Assembly (NCBI GenBank): GCA_018064525.1
Contig: JAGHVB010000040.1
Location: forward strand, 1 to 64,000
Length of the DNA stretch: 64,000 nucleotides
Source: Candidatus Treponema merdequi
Lineage (GTDB): Bacteria; Spirochaetota; Spirochaetia; Treponematales; Treponemataceae
Direction of reading: 5' to 3'
Made by a program: the position numbers and the translations under genes. How positions within the stretch are numbered: position 1 is the stretch's first letter; each line of letters starts with the position of its first letter. Below are positions 26,160 through 34,120 of the stretch, in pieces. Under the pieces are notes generated by a model. It was not told the origin of the DNA, did no database searches, and saw nothing but the letters and a program-made list of their open reading frames with translations.

Positions 26160-26250
26160 AGAGAGATGACCATTGTATTGGTCGTTCTCCCGGATTTTGG
26201 TTAAACACCGCCATTCGTTTGAAGAACAGGAAATGGCGGTGTTATTTTTT
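26160..26250 (+). ncRNA. Putative antisense (antitoxin) RNA of locus 2
   Basis: Predicted plus-strand transcript of about 90 bases from the TTGACA/TATAGT promoter to the T-run after the hairpin at 26204-26243. Its 5' part (26162-26193) repeats the leader of the peptide mRNA on the other strand and includes TTCTCCC, which can pair with the peptide's GAGGAGG. Its 3' part is antisense to the end of the peptide gene. Same design as locus 1; no expression data. Confidence 0.6.
26204..26243. terminator. Shared hairpin terminator of locus 2
   Basis: AACACCGCCATT / AATGGCGGTGTT, a perfect 12-bp stem. The plus side has the T-run ATTTTTT; the minus (peptide) side has only a weak T tract, so the peptide mRNA may read through into the 26162-26193 repeat. 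Confidence 0.8.
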
Positions 26251-26347
26251 ACTCTTTATTCTTATTTTTGATATAAGAGAGTAGTGCTTTAATTGTATTA
26301 AGAACAGCAGTAATGAAATTCATTATTGCTGTGATAAGTGCAATCAT
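26249..26347 (-). CDS. Small hydrophobic peptide, putative type I toxin (locus 2)
   Basis: A 32-codon gene with a very strong SD (GGAGGAG, 6 bases before ATG). The peptide starts MIALITAIMNF, is hydrophobic for about 23 residues, and ends LLSYIKNKNKE: one membrane span with a basic tail. The locus 1 peptide has the same length, the same LSY near its C-terminus, the same KE end, and the identical 16 bases AAAGAGTAAAAAATAA around its stop codon. The leader's TCTTCTCC can pair fully with GGAGGAGA of the SD region, with the hairpin CGGC-TTAT-GCCG between. The type I toxin role is inferred from layout. Confidence 0.65.
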   Translation of the reverse strand: MIALITAIMNFITAVLNTIKALLSYIKNKNKE

Positions 26348-26394
26348 AGCATCTCCTCCTCTGTACAAAATTCGGCATAAGCCGTAGAGTTTGC

Positions 26395-26428
26395 CGGGAG
26401 AAGAAAACCGCCTGCAATGGTCATCTCT
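26395..26428 (-). repeat. Leader repeat with anti-SD, locus 2 right arm
   Basis: On the minus strand this begins AGAGATGACCATTG and ends TTCTCCCGG. It matches the 5' part of the antisense RNA (26162-26193) except in its middle, so the peptide gene is enclosed by inverted repeats as in locus 1. Confidence 0.6.
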
Positions 26429-26434
26429 GCAGAA

Positions 26435-26463
26435 AGTATATATTAAATAGTTTGGCTTGTCAA
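26435..26463 (-). promoter_or_regulatory. Promoter of the locus 2 peptide gene
   Basis: On the minus strand, TTGACA (26463-26458) and TATACT (26440-26435) with 17 bases between. The transcript should start near 26428, at the first base of the leader repeat. Confidence 0.8.
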
Positions 26464-26614
26464 ATTATTAGTTTTTACTATACAAATTTATTTTAAATAT
26501 CCTTTATTTAATTTTTCTGTTTTTGTAAATTTCTCTAAATTTAATTCCCCTTGCCGAATTTCGAAATCTTTATTATTTTAATTAGTAATACATTTTATAG
26601 AGGTAAATGGAAAA

Positions 26615-28591
26615 ATGGCTAAACATGAATTTCAGACAGAAGTAAACCAGCTTCTTAAATTAATCATTCATTCAATGTACTCAAACAAAGACATCTTTTT
26701 GCGCGAAATTGTTTCTAACGCGTCGGATGCTCTGGACAAATTAAAATATCTTACAGTTTCAGACGAAGCTTTCAAGGCAATCAAGTTTGAACCGAAAATT
26801 GACATCACATTTGATGATAAGGCAAACGTTCTTGTAGTTCAGGATTCTGGAATCGGTATGAACGAAGAAGACCTCAACAATAACCTCGGAACAATTGCCC
26901 GCTCTGGAACAAAAGCTTTCATGGAAAAATTGACAGAAGAAGCTTCTAAAGACAGCGCTCTTATCGGTCAGTTTGGTGTCGGATTTTATTCTGCATTCAT
27001 GGCTGCAAAGAAAATCGATGTTTATACAAGAAAGGCTGCAGGTGATGGAAAAGTAATGCACTGGTCTTCTGATGGAACTAACTCGTATGAAATCGATGAA
27101 GTGGCCAGCGACAGCGATGCTGCAAAAAAATATAACTTTGATAAACCAGAAACAACTGGAACTGCAATCGTAATGTCATTGAACGACGATTCAAAAGATT
27201 ACGCTTCAAGATGGAAGATCGAAGAACTCATCAAAAAATATTCAGATCATATTGCATTCCCTATTTTCTTACACTACGACCAGAATAAATACGATGACAA
27301 AGGAAACATCGAATCAACAGAAGCAAAAGTTGATCAGGTTAACAGCGCATCAGCACTCTGGAAAAAATCAAAATCAGAACTTAAAGAAGCAGACTACAAC
27401 GAGTTCTATAAAACATTCGGACATGACGGACTTGATCCACTTCATTATGTTCACACACATGCAGAAGGAACACAGGAATATACAACATTGTTCTATGTTC
27501 CACAGAATGCTCCGTTTGACATGTATCAGGCAGATTATCAGAGCGGCGTAAAACTTTATGTAAAACGCGTATTCATCACAGATGATGACAGAGAACTTCT
27601 GCCGACATATCTTCGCTTTGTGCGTGGTATCATCGATTCAGAAGATCTTCCACTCAACGTAAGCCGTGAAATTTTACAGCAGAACAGAATTCTCGAAAAC
27701 ATCCGTTCAAGTTCCGTAAAAAAACTTTTGAGCGAATTCAAAAAAATGGGAACAGATGCTGACAAAGCAAAACAGACAGAAGAATCAAAACGCACAGATG
27801 CAGAAAAGAAAGCAATTGAAAAGTGGAATAAATTTGTAACAGCATTCAACCGTCCGATGAAAGAAGGATTGTATCAGGATTATGCAAACCACGATGAAAT
27901 TGCAGAAATCGTAAGATTTAAATCTACAGATGCAAGTGGAACAGGCGACAACAACTGGACATCATTTGCTGAATATGTTCAGCGTATGAAGCCAGACCAG
28001 AAATCAATTTTCTACATCACAGGAACAGACGAAAAAAATCTCCGCGAAAATCCACTTCTCAAAGCATATACAGCAAAAGGTTTTGAAGTTCTCGTAATGG
28101 CAGATGACATCGACGAAATCGTAATTCCTGCATTTGGAAAATACAAAGACTTCGATCTTAAAGCAGTTAACCGCGCCGGAAGTGATGAAGACCTCGGCGG
28201 CGACAAAGAAGAAGCAAAGAAAAAGGAAGAAGCTTTCAAACCTGTTGTAGAAAAAATCAAGAAAGCACTCGGTGAAAAAGTTAAGGAAGTAAAACTTTCA
28301 AAAACTTTGACAGGCGACAATCCGTCATGTATCGTAGTTGACGAAAACGATCCGTCATACCAGATGGAAAGAATGATGAAAGCAATGGGACAGGCTGTTC
28401 CAGAAGCAAAACCAATTCTCGAAGTAAACGGCGATCATCCGATCGTAGAAAAAATCAAAGCAACTGATGATGAAGATGTGATTAAAGATATTTCCGAAGT
28501 CCTTCTTGATCAGGCTCTCTTGATTGCAGGAGTTGAACTTAAAGCACCGGCAGATTTTGTAAAGAGTTTGAATAAATTGTTGAGTAAATAA
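26615..28591 (+). CDS. htpG: Molecular chaperone HtpG (Hsp90)
   Basis: ATP-dependent cytosolic chaperone of the Hsp90 family. The 658-residue protein has the GHKL ATPase domain at the N-terminus (FLREIVSNASDALDKLKYL, then QDSGIGMNEEDL, GTIARSGTKAF and QFGVGFYSAFM), the middle domain with the catalytic-arginine region LPLNVSREILQQNRIL (near 348), and the C-terminal dimerization domain. Length is normal for the family. The SD GAGGT lies 8 bases before ATG. A strong terminator follows, so htpG is separate from the cas operon downstream. Confidence 0.97.
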   Translation: MAKHEFQTEVNQLLKLIIHSMYSNKDIFLREIVSNASDALDKLKYLTVSDEAFKAIKFEPKIDITFDDKANVLVVQDSGIGMNEEDLNNNLGTIARSGTKAFMEKLTEEASKDSALIGQFGVGFYSAFMAAKKIDVYTRKAAGDGKVMHWSSDGTNSYEIDEVASDSDAAKKYNFDKPETTGTAIVMSLNDDSKDYASRWKIEELIKKYSDHIAFPIFLHYDQNKYDDKGNIESTEAKVDQVNSASALWKKSKSELKEADYNEFYKTFGHDGLDPLHYVHTHAEGTQEYTTLFYVPQNAPFDMYQADYQSGVKLYVKRVFITDDDRELLPTYLRFVRGIIDSEDLPLNVSREILQQNRILENIRSSSVKKLLSEFKKMGTDADKAKQTEESKRTDAEKKAIEKWNKFVTAFNRPMKEGLYQDYANHDEIAEIVRFKSTDASGTGDNNWTSFAEYVQRMKPDQKSIFYITGTDEKNLRENPLLKAYTAKGFEVLVMADDIDEIVIPAFGKYKDFDLKAVNRAGSDEDLGGDKEEAKKKEEAFKPVVEKIKKALGEKVKEVKLSKTLTGDNPSCIVVDENDPSYQMERMMKAMGQAVPEAKPILEVNGDHPIVEKIKATDDEDVIKDISEVLLDQALLIAGVELKAPADFVKSLNKLLSK

Positions 28592-28618
28592 TTTTTGAAG
28601 TGAATTGAAATGATGAAA

Positions 28619-28650
28619 GGGAACTGTCTGGTGGACGGTTCCCTTTTTTT
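28619..28650 (+). terminator. htpG terminator
   Basis: GGGAAC-(T)-GTC / GAC-GGTTCCC hairpin followed by T7. It isolates the cas12a promoter region from htpG transcription. Confidence 0.85.
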
Positions 28651-28695
28651 GTGTGGGGGAAGGTGTGATGGGAAAAAAGATAATGACAAATTTTA

Positions 28696-28718
28696 GGTGT
28701 GTCATTCTATGCGACACC
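28696..28718. promoter_or_regulatory. Dyad upstream of cas12a (possible operator)
   Basis: GGTGT and ACACC arms (also GTGTC/GACAC) with an 11-13-base centre, placed where the -35 box of the cas promoter should be. It could bind a regulator of the cas operon. Confidence 0.4.
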
Positions 28719-28738
28719 CTATGTGGTAAGATATGTGA

Positions 28739-28744
28739 TATAAT
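28739..28744 (+). promoter_or_regulatory. -10 box of the cas operon
   Basis: TATAAT, with no good -35 box at 16-18 bases upstream. The predicted mRNA start is near 28751, the first base of a repeat-like hairpin. The poor -35 fits a promoter that is weak or needs an activator. Confidence 0.55.
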
Positions 28745-28750
28745 ATTTTA

Positions 28751-28764
28751 TCTACTGTTGTAGG
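28751..28764 (+). repeat. CRISPR-repeat-like hairpin in the cas12a 5' leader
   Basis: TCTACTGTTGTAGG. Its first 13 bases are identical to the stem-loop of the array repeat (TCTAC-TGTT-GTAGA); the last base changes the closing pair to U-G. It follows the TATAAT box at normal start distance and directly precedes the SD AAAGGAG (28765-28771). In mature crRNAs this hairpin is what Cas12a binds, so the mRNA leader may be a ligand for its own product. Confidence 0.75.
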
Positions 28765-28779
28765 AAAGGAGAAAGAATT

Positions 28780-31700
28780 ATGAAAATGAATGAAGAATTT
28801 TGCGGACAGAAGAATGGATATTCTCGATCAATTACATTGAGAAATAAGTTAATTCCAATTGGAAAAACTGAAGAAAATATCAATCAGTTTTTGGAAAATG
28901 ATATTGAACGTTCAATGGCATATCCGGAAGTAAAAAAACTTATCGATGATATACATCGTTCTTTTATTCAAGATACCTTATCTAAAGTAACGTTTCCATG
29001 GGAACCATTATTTGATGAATTTGAATTATATCAGAACGAAAAAGATAAATTAAAAAAAGCATCCCATAAAAAAGAATTGGAAAAATTACAAACTGTAGCT
29101 CGAAAAAGAATAGTTGAAGCTTTCAAAAAAAATCCTGATTTTGACAAACTCTTTAAGGATGGATTATTTAAAGAATTATTACCAGCTTTGATAAAAAACT
29201 CTACAGATAAAGAAATAACTGACAAGAAAGAAGCTGTAGAAGTATTTAATCGGTTTAGCACATATTTTACTGGATTCCATCAAAACCGCCAAAATATGTA
29301 CAGCGAAGATCCTAAATCTACCGCAATTAGTTACAGAATCGTCAATGAAAACTTTCCAAAGTTTTTTGCAAATGTAAAACTCTTTAATTATTTGCAAGAA
29401 AATTTCCCACAAATAATTAAAGATACTGAAACTTCATTAAAATTACATCTTAATGGTAAAACACTTTCTCAAATCTTCAATATTGAAGCATTTAATGATG
29501 TTCTGACCCAGACAGGAATTGATTTTTACAATACAGTAATTGGTGGAATTTCAGGTGAAGCTGGTTCAGAAAAAGTACAGGGATTAAATGAAAAAATTAA
29601 TTTAGCAAAACAGCAGCTTCCTAAAGAAGAACAGAATAAACTTCGTGGAAAAATGACTGTTTTGTATAAACAAATTCTCAGTGATAGAGAAACTTCATCA
29701 TTTATTCCAGTTGGTTTTGAAAACAATAACGAAGTATATGATACTGTAAAACAGTTTAATGATGAAACATATTCTAATGTTGTTGAAAAAATTAAGGAAC
29801 TTATTAATATATGTTCTGATTATGATATCAGTCAGATATTTGTTCCTGCAAAAGAACTTACTGCATTTTCTTTATCTATTTTTGGGAACTGGTCAATTTT
29901 GTCAGAAGGATTATTTTTATTAGAAAAAGATAAATCTACAAAAAATCTTACTGAAAAACAAATTGAAGCTATAAACAAAGAAATAGAAAAAAAAGATTAT
30001 TCGCTGGTAGAATTACAAACGGCTTATGAAAGATGGTGTACAGAAAATACTATTCCTGTAACAAAAACTGTCAGAAACTTTTTTGCAATAAAACCATTAA
30101 AAAATCAAAAAGATTCACCTGATAAAACTGAATCTGACATTCTCCAAAACATAAAATCTAAATATGCAATCATCGATTTTGAAAATCAACATGATTTACA
30201 GCAGGAAAAAGATGCTGCAACTCCAATAAAAGATTATTTGGATGAAGTTCAGGAATTATATCATCATTTAAAACTTGTAGACTATCGTGGCGAAGAACAA
30301 AAAGATACAAATTTCTATTCAAAATTGGATGAAGTTTTACAAAAGCTTTCTGAAATTGTTCCTCTTTACAATAAAGTTAGAAACTATGTTACTAAAAAGC
30401 CAGGGGAAGTTAAGAAAGTTAAGTTGAATTTTGACTGTAGTTCTTTCTTAAATGGATGGGGTACTGAGTTTGGAACAAAGGATACGCATCTATTTATTAT
30501 CGATGGAAAATACTATCTAGGTATAATTGATAAAAAATTGTCGAAAGATGAAATTACTGGTCTTCAAAATACTGTAAATAATTCTTGTAAACATATTATT
30601 TATGATTTTCAGAAACCAGATAATAAAAACACTCCTAGATTATTTATCCGCTCAAAAGGAGAATCCTATGCTCCGGCTGTTTCAAAATATAATCTCCCTA
30701 TAGAATCAATAATTGATATATATGATAAAGGGATGTTCAAAACAGAATATCGAGATAAGAATCCTCAAGAATATAGAAAAGCATTAATACAAATAATCGA
30801 GTATTTTAAACTAGGTTTTTCTAAACATGAATCATACAAAAATTATGATTTTTGTTGGAAAGAAGCGGATGAATATAATGATATTGCAGAGTTTTATTCT
30901 GATGTTATTAAATCGTGTTATAAACTTGACTTTGAAAATATAAATTATGAAAAACTTCTTTCGCTTGTAGATTCCGGTAAACTTTTCCTATTCCAAATCT
31001 ACAACAAAGACTTTGCGGAAAAATCATCTGGAAAGAAAAATCTTCACACTTTGTATTGGGAAAACTTATTCAGCGAAGAAAATCTCAAAGATATCTGTTT
31101 AAAGTTGAATGGAGAAGCAGAACTTTTCTGGCGTAAAGCAAGTTTAGATTCAGAAAAAGTAACTCATCACAAAAAAGGTTCAATCCTTGTAAATCGTACA
31201 ACAAAAGATGGAAAATCTATTCCAGAAGAAATTTATCAGGAAATTTATCAATACAAAAATAAGATGATTTCTTCTGTTTCTGATGAAACAAAAAAACTCT
31301 TGGATTCAGGCACTGTTGTTTTCAAAGAAGCAACACATGAAATTACAAAAGATAAACATTTTACAGAAGACACTTATCTTTTCCATTGTCCAATTACAAT
31401 GAACTTCAAAGCACCAGAAATTACTGGCAGAAAATTCAACGACAAAGTTCTTGAATATCTTTCAAAAAATCCAGACGTAAAAATTATTGGACTTGACCGT
31501 GGTGAACGTCATTTGCTTTACCTTTCACTTATAAATCAAAAAGGTGAAATTGAAATGCAAAAAACTCTTAATCTTGTTGAACAGGTTCGCAATGATAAAA
31601 CAGTTTCTGTAAACTATCAGGAAAAACTTGTTCAAAAAGAAGGTGACCGTGACAAAGCCCGCAAAAACTGGCAGACAATTGGAAACATCAAGGAACTTAA

Positions 31701-32682
31701 GGAAGGATATCTTTCAAATATTGTTCATGAAATTGCAAAACTTATGGTAGAAAATAATGCCATAGTTGTAATGGAAGATTTGAATTTTGGTTTTAAGCGT
31801 GGTCGTTTTGCTGTTGAACGTCAGGTTTATCAGAAGTTTGAAAACATGCTCATCGAAAAACTTAATTATCTTGTTTTCAAAGATAAAGGTGTTACAGAAC
31901 CTGGTGGAGTTTTGAATGCATATCAGCTTACAGATAAATCAGCAAATGTGAGCGATGTATATAAACAATGTGGATGGCTTTTCTACATTCCAGCAGCATA
32001 CACTTCAAAGATTGATCCAAAAACAGGATTTTCAAATCTGTTCATAACAAAAGGTCTTACAAATGTTGAAAAGAAAAAAGAGTTCTTTGATAAATTTGAT
32101 TCAATACGTTATGACAACAAAGAAGATTGTTTTGTATTCGGATTTGATTATTCAAAACTTTGTGACAATGCAGATTACAATAAAAAGTGGGAAGTTTATA
32201 CAAAAGGTGAAAGACTTGTTTATAGTAAGGCAGAACGTACAAATATTACTGTAAATCCTACGGCTGAACTTAAAAAGGTTTTTGAAGAATTCAATATCAA
32301 TTGGAAAAGTGAAGACAATTTCATTGATTCGCTTCAAACTATTCAAGCTGAAAAAACAAATATAAAATTCTTCGATACTCTTTTACGTTCTTTCAATGCT
32401 ACTCTTCAAATGCGTAATTCAATTCCAAATTCAGAAATTGATTACCTTATTTCTCCAGTAAAAGCAGATGACGGAACATTCTTTGACAGTCGTGAACAAT
32501 TAGCACTTGGAAAGGAAGCTAAACTCCCAATTGATGCAGATGCAAACGGAGCTTATCACATTGCGTTAAAAGGGCTTTACCTTTTACAGAATGATTTTAA
32601 TCGCAATGAAAAAGGTGTTATCCAGAATATTTCCAACGCCGACTGGTTCCGTTTTGTACAGGAAAAAGAATACCAAAAATAG
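28780..32682 (+). CDS. cas12a: Cas12a (Cpf1), type V-A CRISPR effector nuclease
   Basis: Single-protein effector of type V-A CRISPR-Cas: it processes its own pre-crRNA and, guided by the crRNA, cuts DNA next to a T-rich PAM. The protein has 1300 residues, as in the family. RuvC residues: D906 (IGLDRGERH), E999 (VVMEDLNFGFKRGR), D1252/D1254 (DADANGAYHIALKG). The Nuc-domain arginine lies in LQMRNS (R1212). The RNA-processing WED region contains ITKDKHFTEDTYLFHCPIT (near 853-870). All catalytic parts are present, so the enzyme should be active. Start: ATG at 28780 with SD AAAGGAG. The 5' leader contains a repeat-like hairpin. It leads an operon with bro, cas4, cas1 and cas2. Confidence 0.98.
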   Translation: MKMNEEFCGQKNGYSRSITLRNKLIPIGKTEENINQFLENDIERSMAYPEVKKLIDDIHRSFIQDTLSKVTFPWEPLFDEFELYQNEKDKLKKASHKKELEKLQTVARKRIVEAFKKNPDFDKLFKDGLFKELLPALIKNSTDKEITDKKEAVEVFNRFSTYFTGFHQNRQNMYSEDPKSTAISYRIVNENFPKFFANVKLFNYLQENFPQIIKDTETSLKLHLNGKTLSQIFNIEAFNDVLTQTGIDFYNTVIGGISGEAGSEKVQGLNEKINLAKQQLPKEEQNKLRGKMTVLYKQILSDRETSSFIPVGFENNNEVYDTVKQFNDETYSNVVEKIKELINICSDYDISQIFVPAKELTAFSLSIFGNWSILSEGLFLLEKDKSTKNLTEKQIEAINKEIEKKDYSLVELQTAYERWCTENTIPVTKTVRNFFAIKPLKNQKDSPDKTESDILQNIKSKYAIIDFENQHDLQQEKDAATPIKDYLDEVQELYHHLKLVDYRGEEQKDTNFYSKLDEVLQKLSEIVPLYNKVRNYVTKKPGEVKKVKLNFDCSSFLNGWGTEFGTKDTHLFIIDGKYYLGIIDKKLSKDEITGLQNTVNNSCKHIIYDFQKPDNKNTPRLFIRSKGESYAPAVSKYNLPIESIIDIYDKGMFKTEYRDKNPQEYRKALIQIIEYFKLGFSKHESYKNYDFCWKEADEYNDIAEFYSDVIKSCYKLDFENINYEKLLSLVDSGKLFLFQIYNKDFAEKSSGKKNLHTLYWENLFSEENLKDICLKLNGEAELFWRKASLDSEKVTHHKKGSILVNRTTKDGKSIPEEIYQEIYQYKNKMISSVSDETKKLLDSGTVVFKEATHEITKDKHFTEDTYLFHCPITMNFKAPEITGRKFNDKVLEYLSKNPDVKIIGLDRGERHLLYLSLINQKGEIEMQKTLNLVEQVRNDKTVSVNYQEKLVQKEGDRDKARKNWQTIGNIKELKEGYLSNIVHEIAKLMVENNAIVVMEDLNFGFKRGRFAVERQVYQKFENMLIEKLNYLVFKDKGVTEPGGVLNAYQLTDKSANVSDVYKQCGWLFYIPAAYTSKIDPKTGFSNLFITKGLTNVEKKKEFFDKFDSIRYDNKEDCFVFGFDYSKLCDNADYNKKWEVYTKGERLVYSKAERTNITVNPTAELKKVFEEFNINWKSEDNFIDSLQTIQAEKTNIKFFDTLLRSFNATLQMRNSIPNSEIDYLISPVKADDGTFFDSREQLALGKEAKLPIDADANGAYHIALKGLYLLQNDFNRNEKGVIQNISNADWFRFVQEKEYQK

Positions 32683-32691
32683 GAGTTGCCA

Positions 32692-33552
32692 ATGTCAGAA
32701 AGTACTCAGATAAAACTTTTTCAAGATAAAAAGGTTCGTTCCGTTTGGAATGAGGAAGAACAACAATGGTATTTTTCGGTTATTGATGTTGTTGAGGTTC
32801 TTACAGAATCCCCAACACCTCGACAATATTGGGGAAAAATAAAAGACAGAGAATTCAAGCAACTTCAGTTGTCCCCAATTTGGGTACAACTGAAACTTCC
32901 AGCCACTGACGGAAAGATGTATAACACCGATTGTGCCAATGTAAAATCACTTTTCCGCATAATCCAGTCAATTCCTTCTCCAAAAGCAGAACCTTTCAAA
33001 CAATGGCTCGCTCAAGTTGGCTACGAGCGGATGCAGGAAATTGAAAATCCAGAGCTTGCCCAGGAACGAATGAAGGAACTTTACGAAAAAAAAGGTTATC
33101 CAAAAGACTGGATTGATAAGCGGCTTCGTGGAATGGCCATCCGTCAGAATCTCACAGATGAATGGAAAGAACGCGGAATTACAAAGGAAAAAGATTACGC
33201 AATTCTAACCGCGGAAATTTCAAAAGCAACTTTCGGACTTACTCCATCTGAATACAAGGAAATAAAAGGTCTTACAAAGAAAAATCAAAATCTTCGTGAC
33301 CACATGACCGACCTTGAATTAATCTTTACAATGCTCGGCGAACGTGTAACAACTGAAATTTCTCAAAATGAAAAACCGGAAACTTTTGAAGAAAACGAAA
33401 ATGTTGCACGACGTGGTGGAAAAGTTGCAGGAAATGCACGCAAAGAAACAGAAAAGGAAATAGGACATACAATTATTTCATCGGAAAATTATCTGGATAT
33501 AAACAAAGGTGATAGTGATGGAACTTTACCTGAAAATAACTTATCTGAATGA
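32692..33552 (+). CDS. Bro-N / DinD-like protein inside the cas operon
   Basis: A 286-residue protein of the Bro-N (phage antirepressor, BRO) family as found in bacterial chromosomes. The Bro-N domain spans about residues 5-105 (VRSVWNEEEQQWYFSVIDVV, SIPSPKAEPFKQWLAQVG). The C-terminal half resembles E. coli DinD (KKNQNLRDHMTDLELIFTML, ARRGGKVAGNARKETEKEIG). DinD inhibits RecA strand exchange; for this branch no function is known. The ATG at 32692 has GGAG 7 bases upstream; the frame extends two codons further to a TTG without SD. It follows cas12a by nine bases and overlaps cas4 by 35 bases, so it is translated with the cas genes. It is not a standard type V-A component. Confidence 0.85.
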   Translation: MSESTQIKLFQDKKVRSVWNEEEQQWYFSVIDVVEVLTESPTPRQYWGKIKDREFKQLQLSPIWVQLKLPATDGKMYNTDCANVKSLFRIIQSIPSPKAEPFKQWLAQVGYERMQEIENPELAQERMKELYEKKGYPKDWIDKRLRGMAIRQNLTDEWKERGITKEKDYAILTAEISKATFGLTPSEYKEIKGLTKKNQNLRDHMTDLELIFTMLGERVTTEISQNEKPETFEENENVARRGGKVAGNARKETEKEIGHTIISSENYLDINKGDSDGTLPENNLSE

Positions 33553-34099
33553 TTTTATCTTCTGTCCGCTTTCCATTTATTATCATCAGCTTTATTCAGA
33601 TTTAGCAGAACGGCTTTACTATGACGATGCTCAATTAAATGGTAAAGCCGCACATTCTGCTATTGATGAACAACGATATTCAACGCATAAAAATATCCTT
33701 CAAGGAATAGATGTATTTTCTGAAGAATATAAACTGTGTGGGAAAATCGACTTATTTGATACAGAAAAAGGATTGCTTACTGAGCGGAAAAAACATATTG
33801 AAACAATTTACGACGGTTATGTTTTTCAACTGTATGCGCAATGTCTTTGTCTTCGTGAGATGGGTTACAAAGTAAACAAAATCAGATTCTATTCTTCTGA
33901 TGACAACAAAGTTTATGATTATCCACTACCAGAAGATAATCCAGAAATGTTTGAAAAATTTATAAATACAAATGAGCAGATGCAGAATTTTAATGTTGAT
34001 TCATACGAACCAAAATCACCGGAAAAATGTGCACACTGCATTTATAACGATTTTTGTGACAGACCGTTAGCACCTAAAGCTTACAACGGTGGATTTTAA
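33518..34099 (+). CDS. cas4: Cas4 adaptation nuclease
   Basis: A 193-residue RecB-like iron-sulfur exonuclease that trims prespacers and helps select PAM-flanked ones. Visible features: the lone N-terminal cysteine (DFIFCPLSIYYH, C16) and the C-terminal trio in KCAHCIYNDFCDRP for a [4Fe-4S] cluster. RecB motifs are the histidine in GKAAHSAID, GKIDLFD (motif II), ERKKH (motif III, E-x-K) and QLYAQCLCL (QxxxY-like). The ATG at 33518 is chosen (AAAGGTGA upstream); the frame opens nine bases earlier with GTG. Its first 35 bases lie inside the bro gene. Confidence 0.93.
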   Translation: MELYLKITYLNDFIFCPLSIYYHQLYSDLAERLYYDDAQLNGKAAHSAIDEQRYSTHKNILQGIDVFSEEYKLCGKIDLFDTEKGLLTERKKHIETIYDGYVFQLYAQCLCLREMGYKVNKIRFYSSDDNKVYDYPLPEDNPEMFEKFINTNEQMQNFNVDSYEPKSPEKCAHCIYNDFCDRPLAPKAYNGGF

Positions 34100-34120
34100 G
34101 GTGGGAGAAGGAGTAATCAG

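Noticed and set aside
26500-26614. A heat-shock (CIRCE or sigma-32) control site before htpG
   Set aside because: I looked for the CIRCE palindrome and a sigma-32-type -10 (CCCCAT) and found neither clearly.
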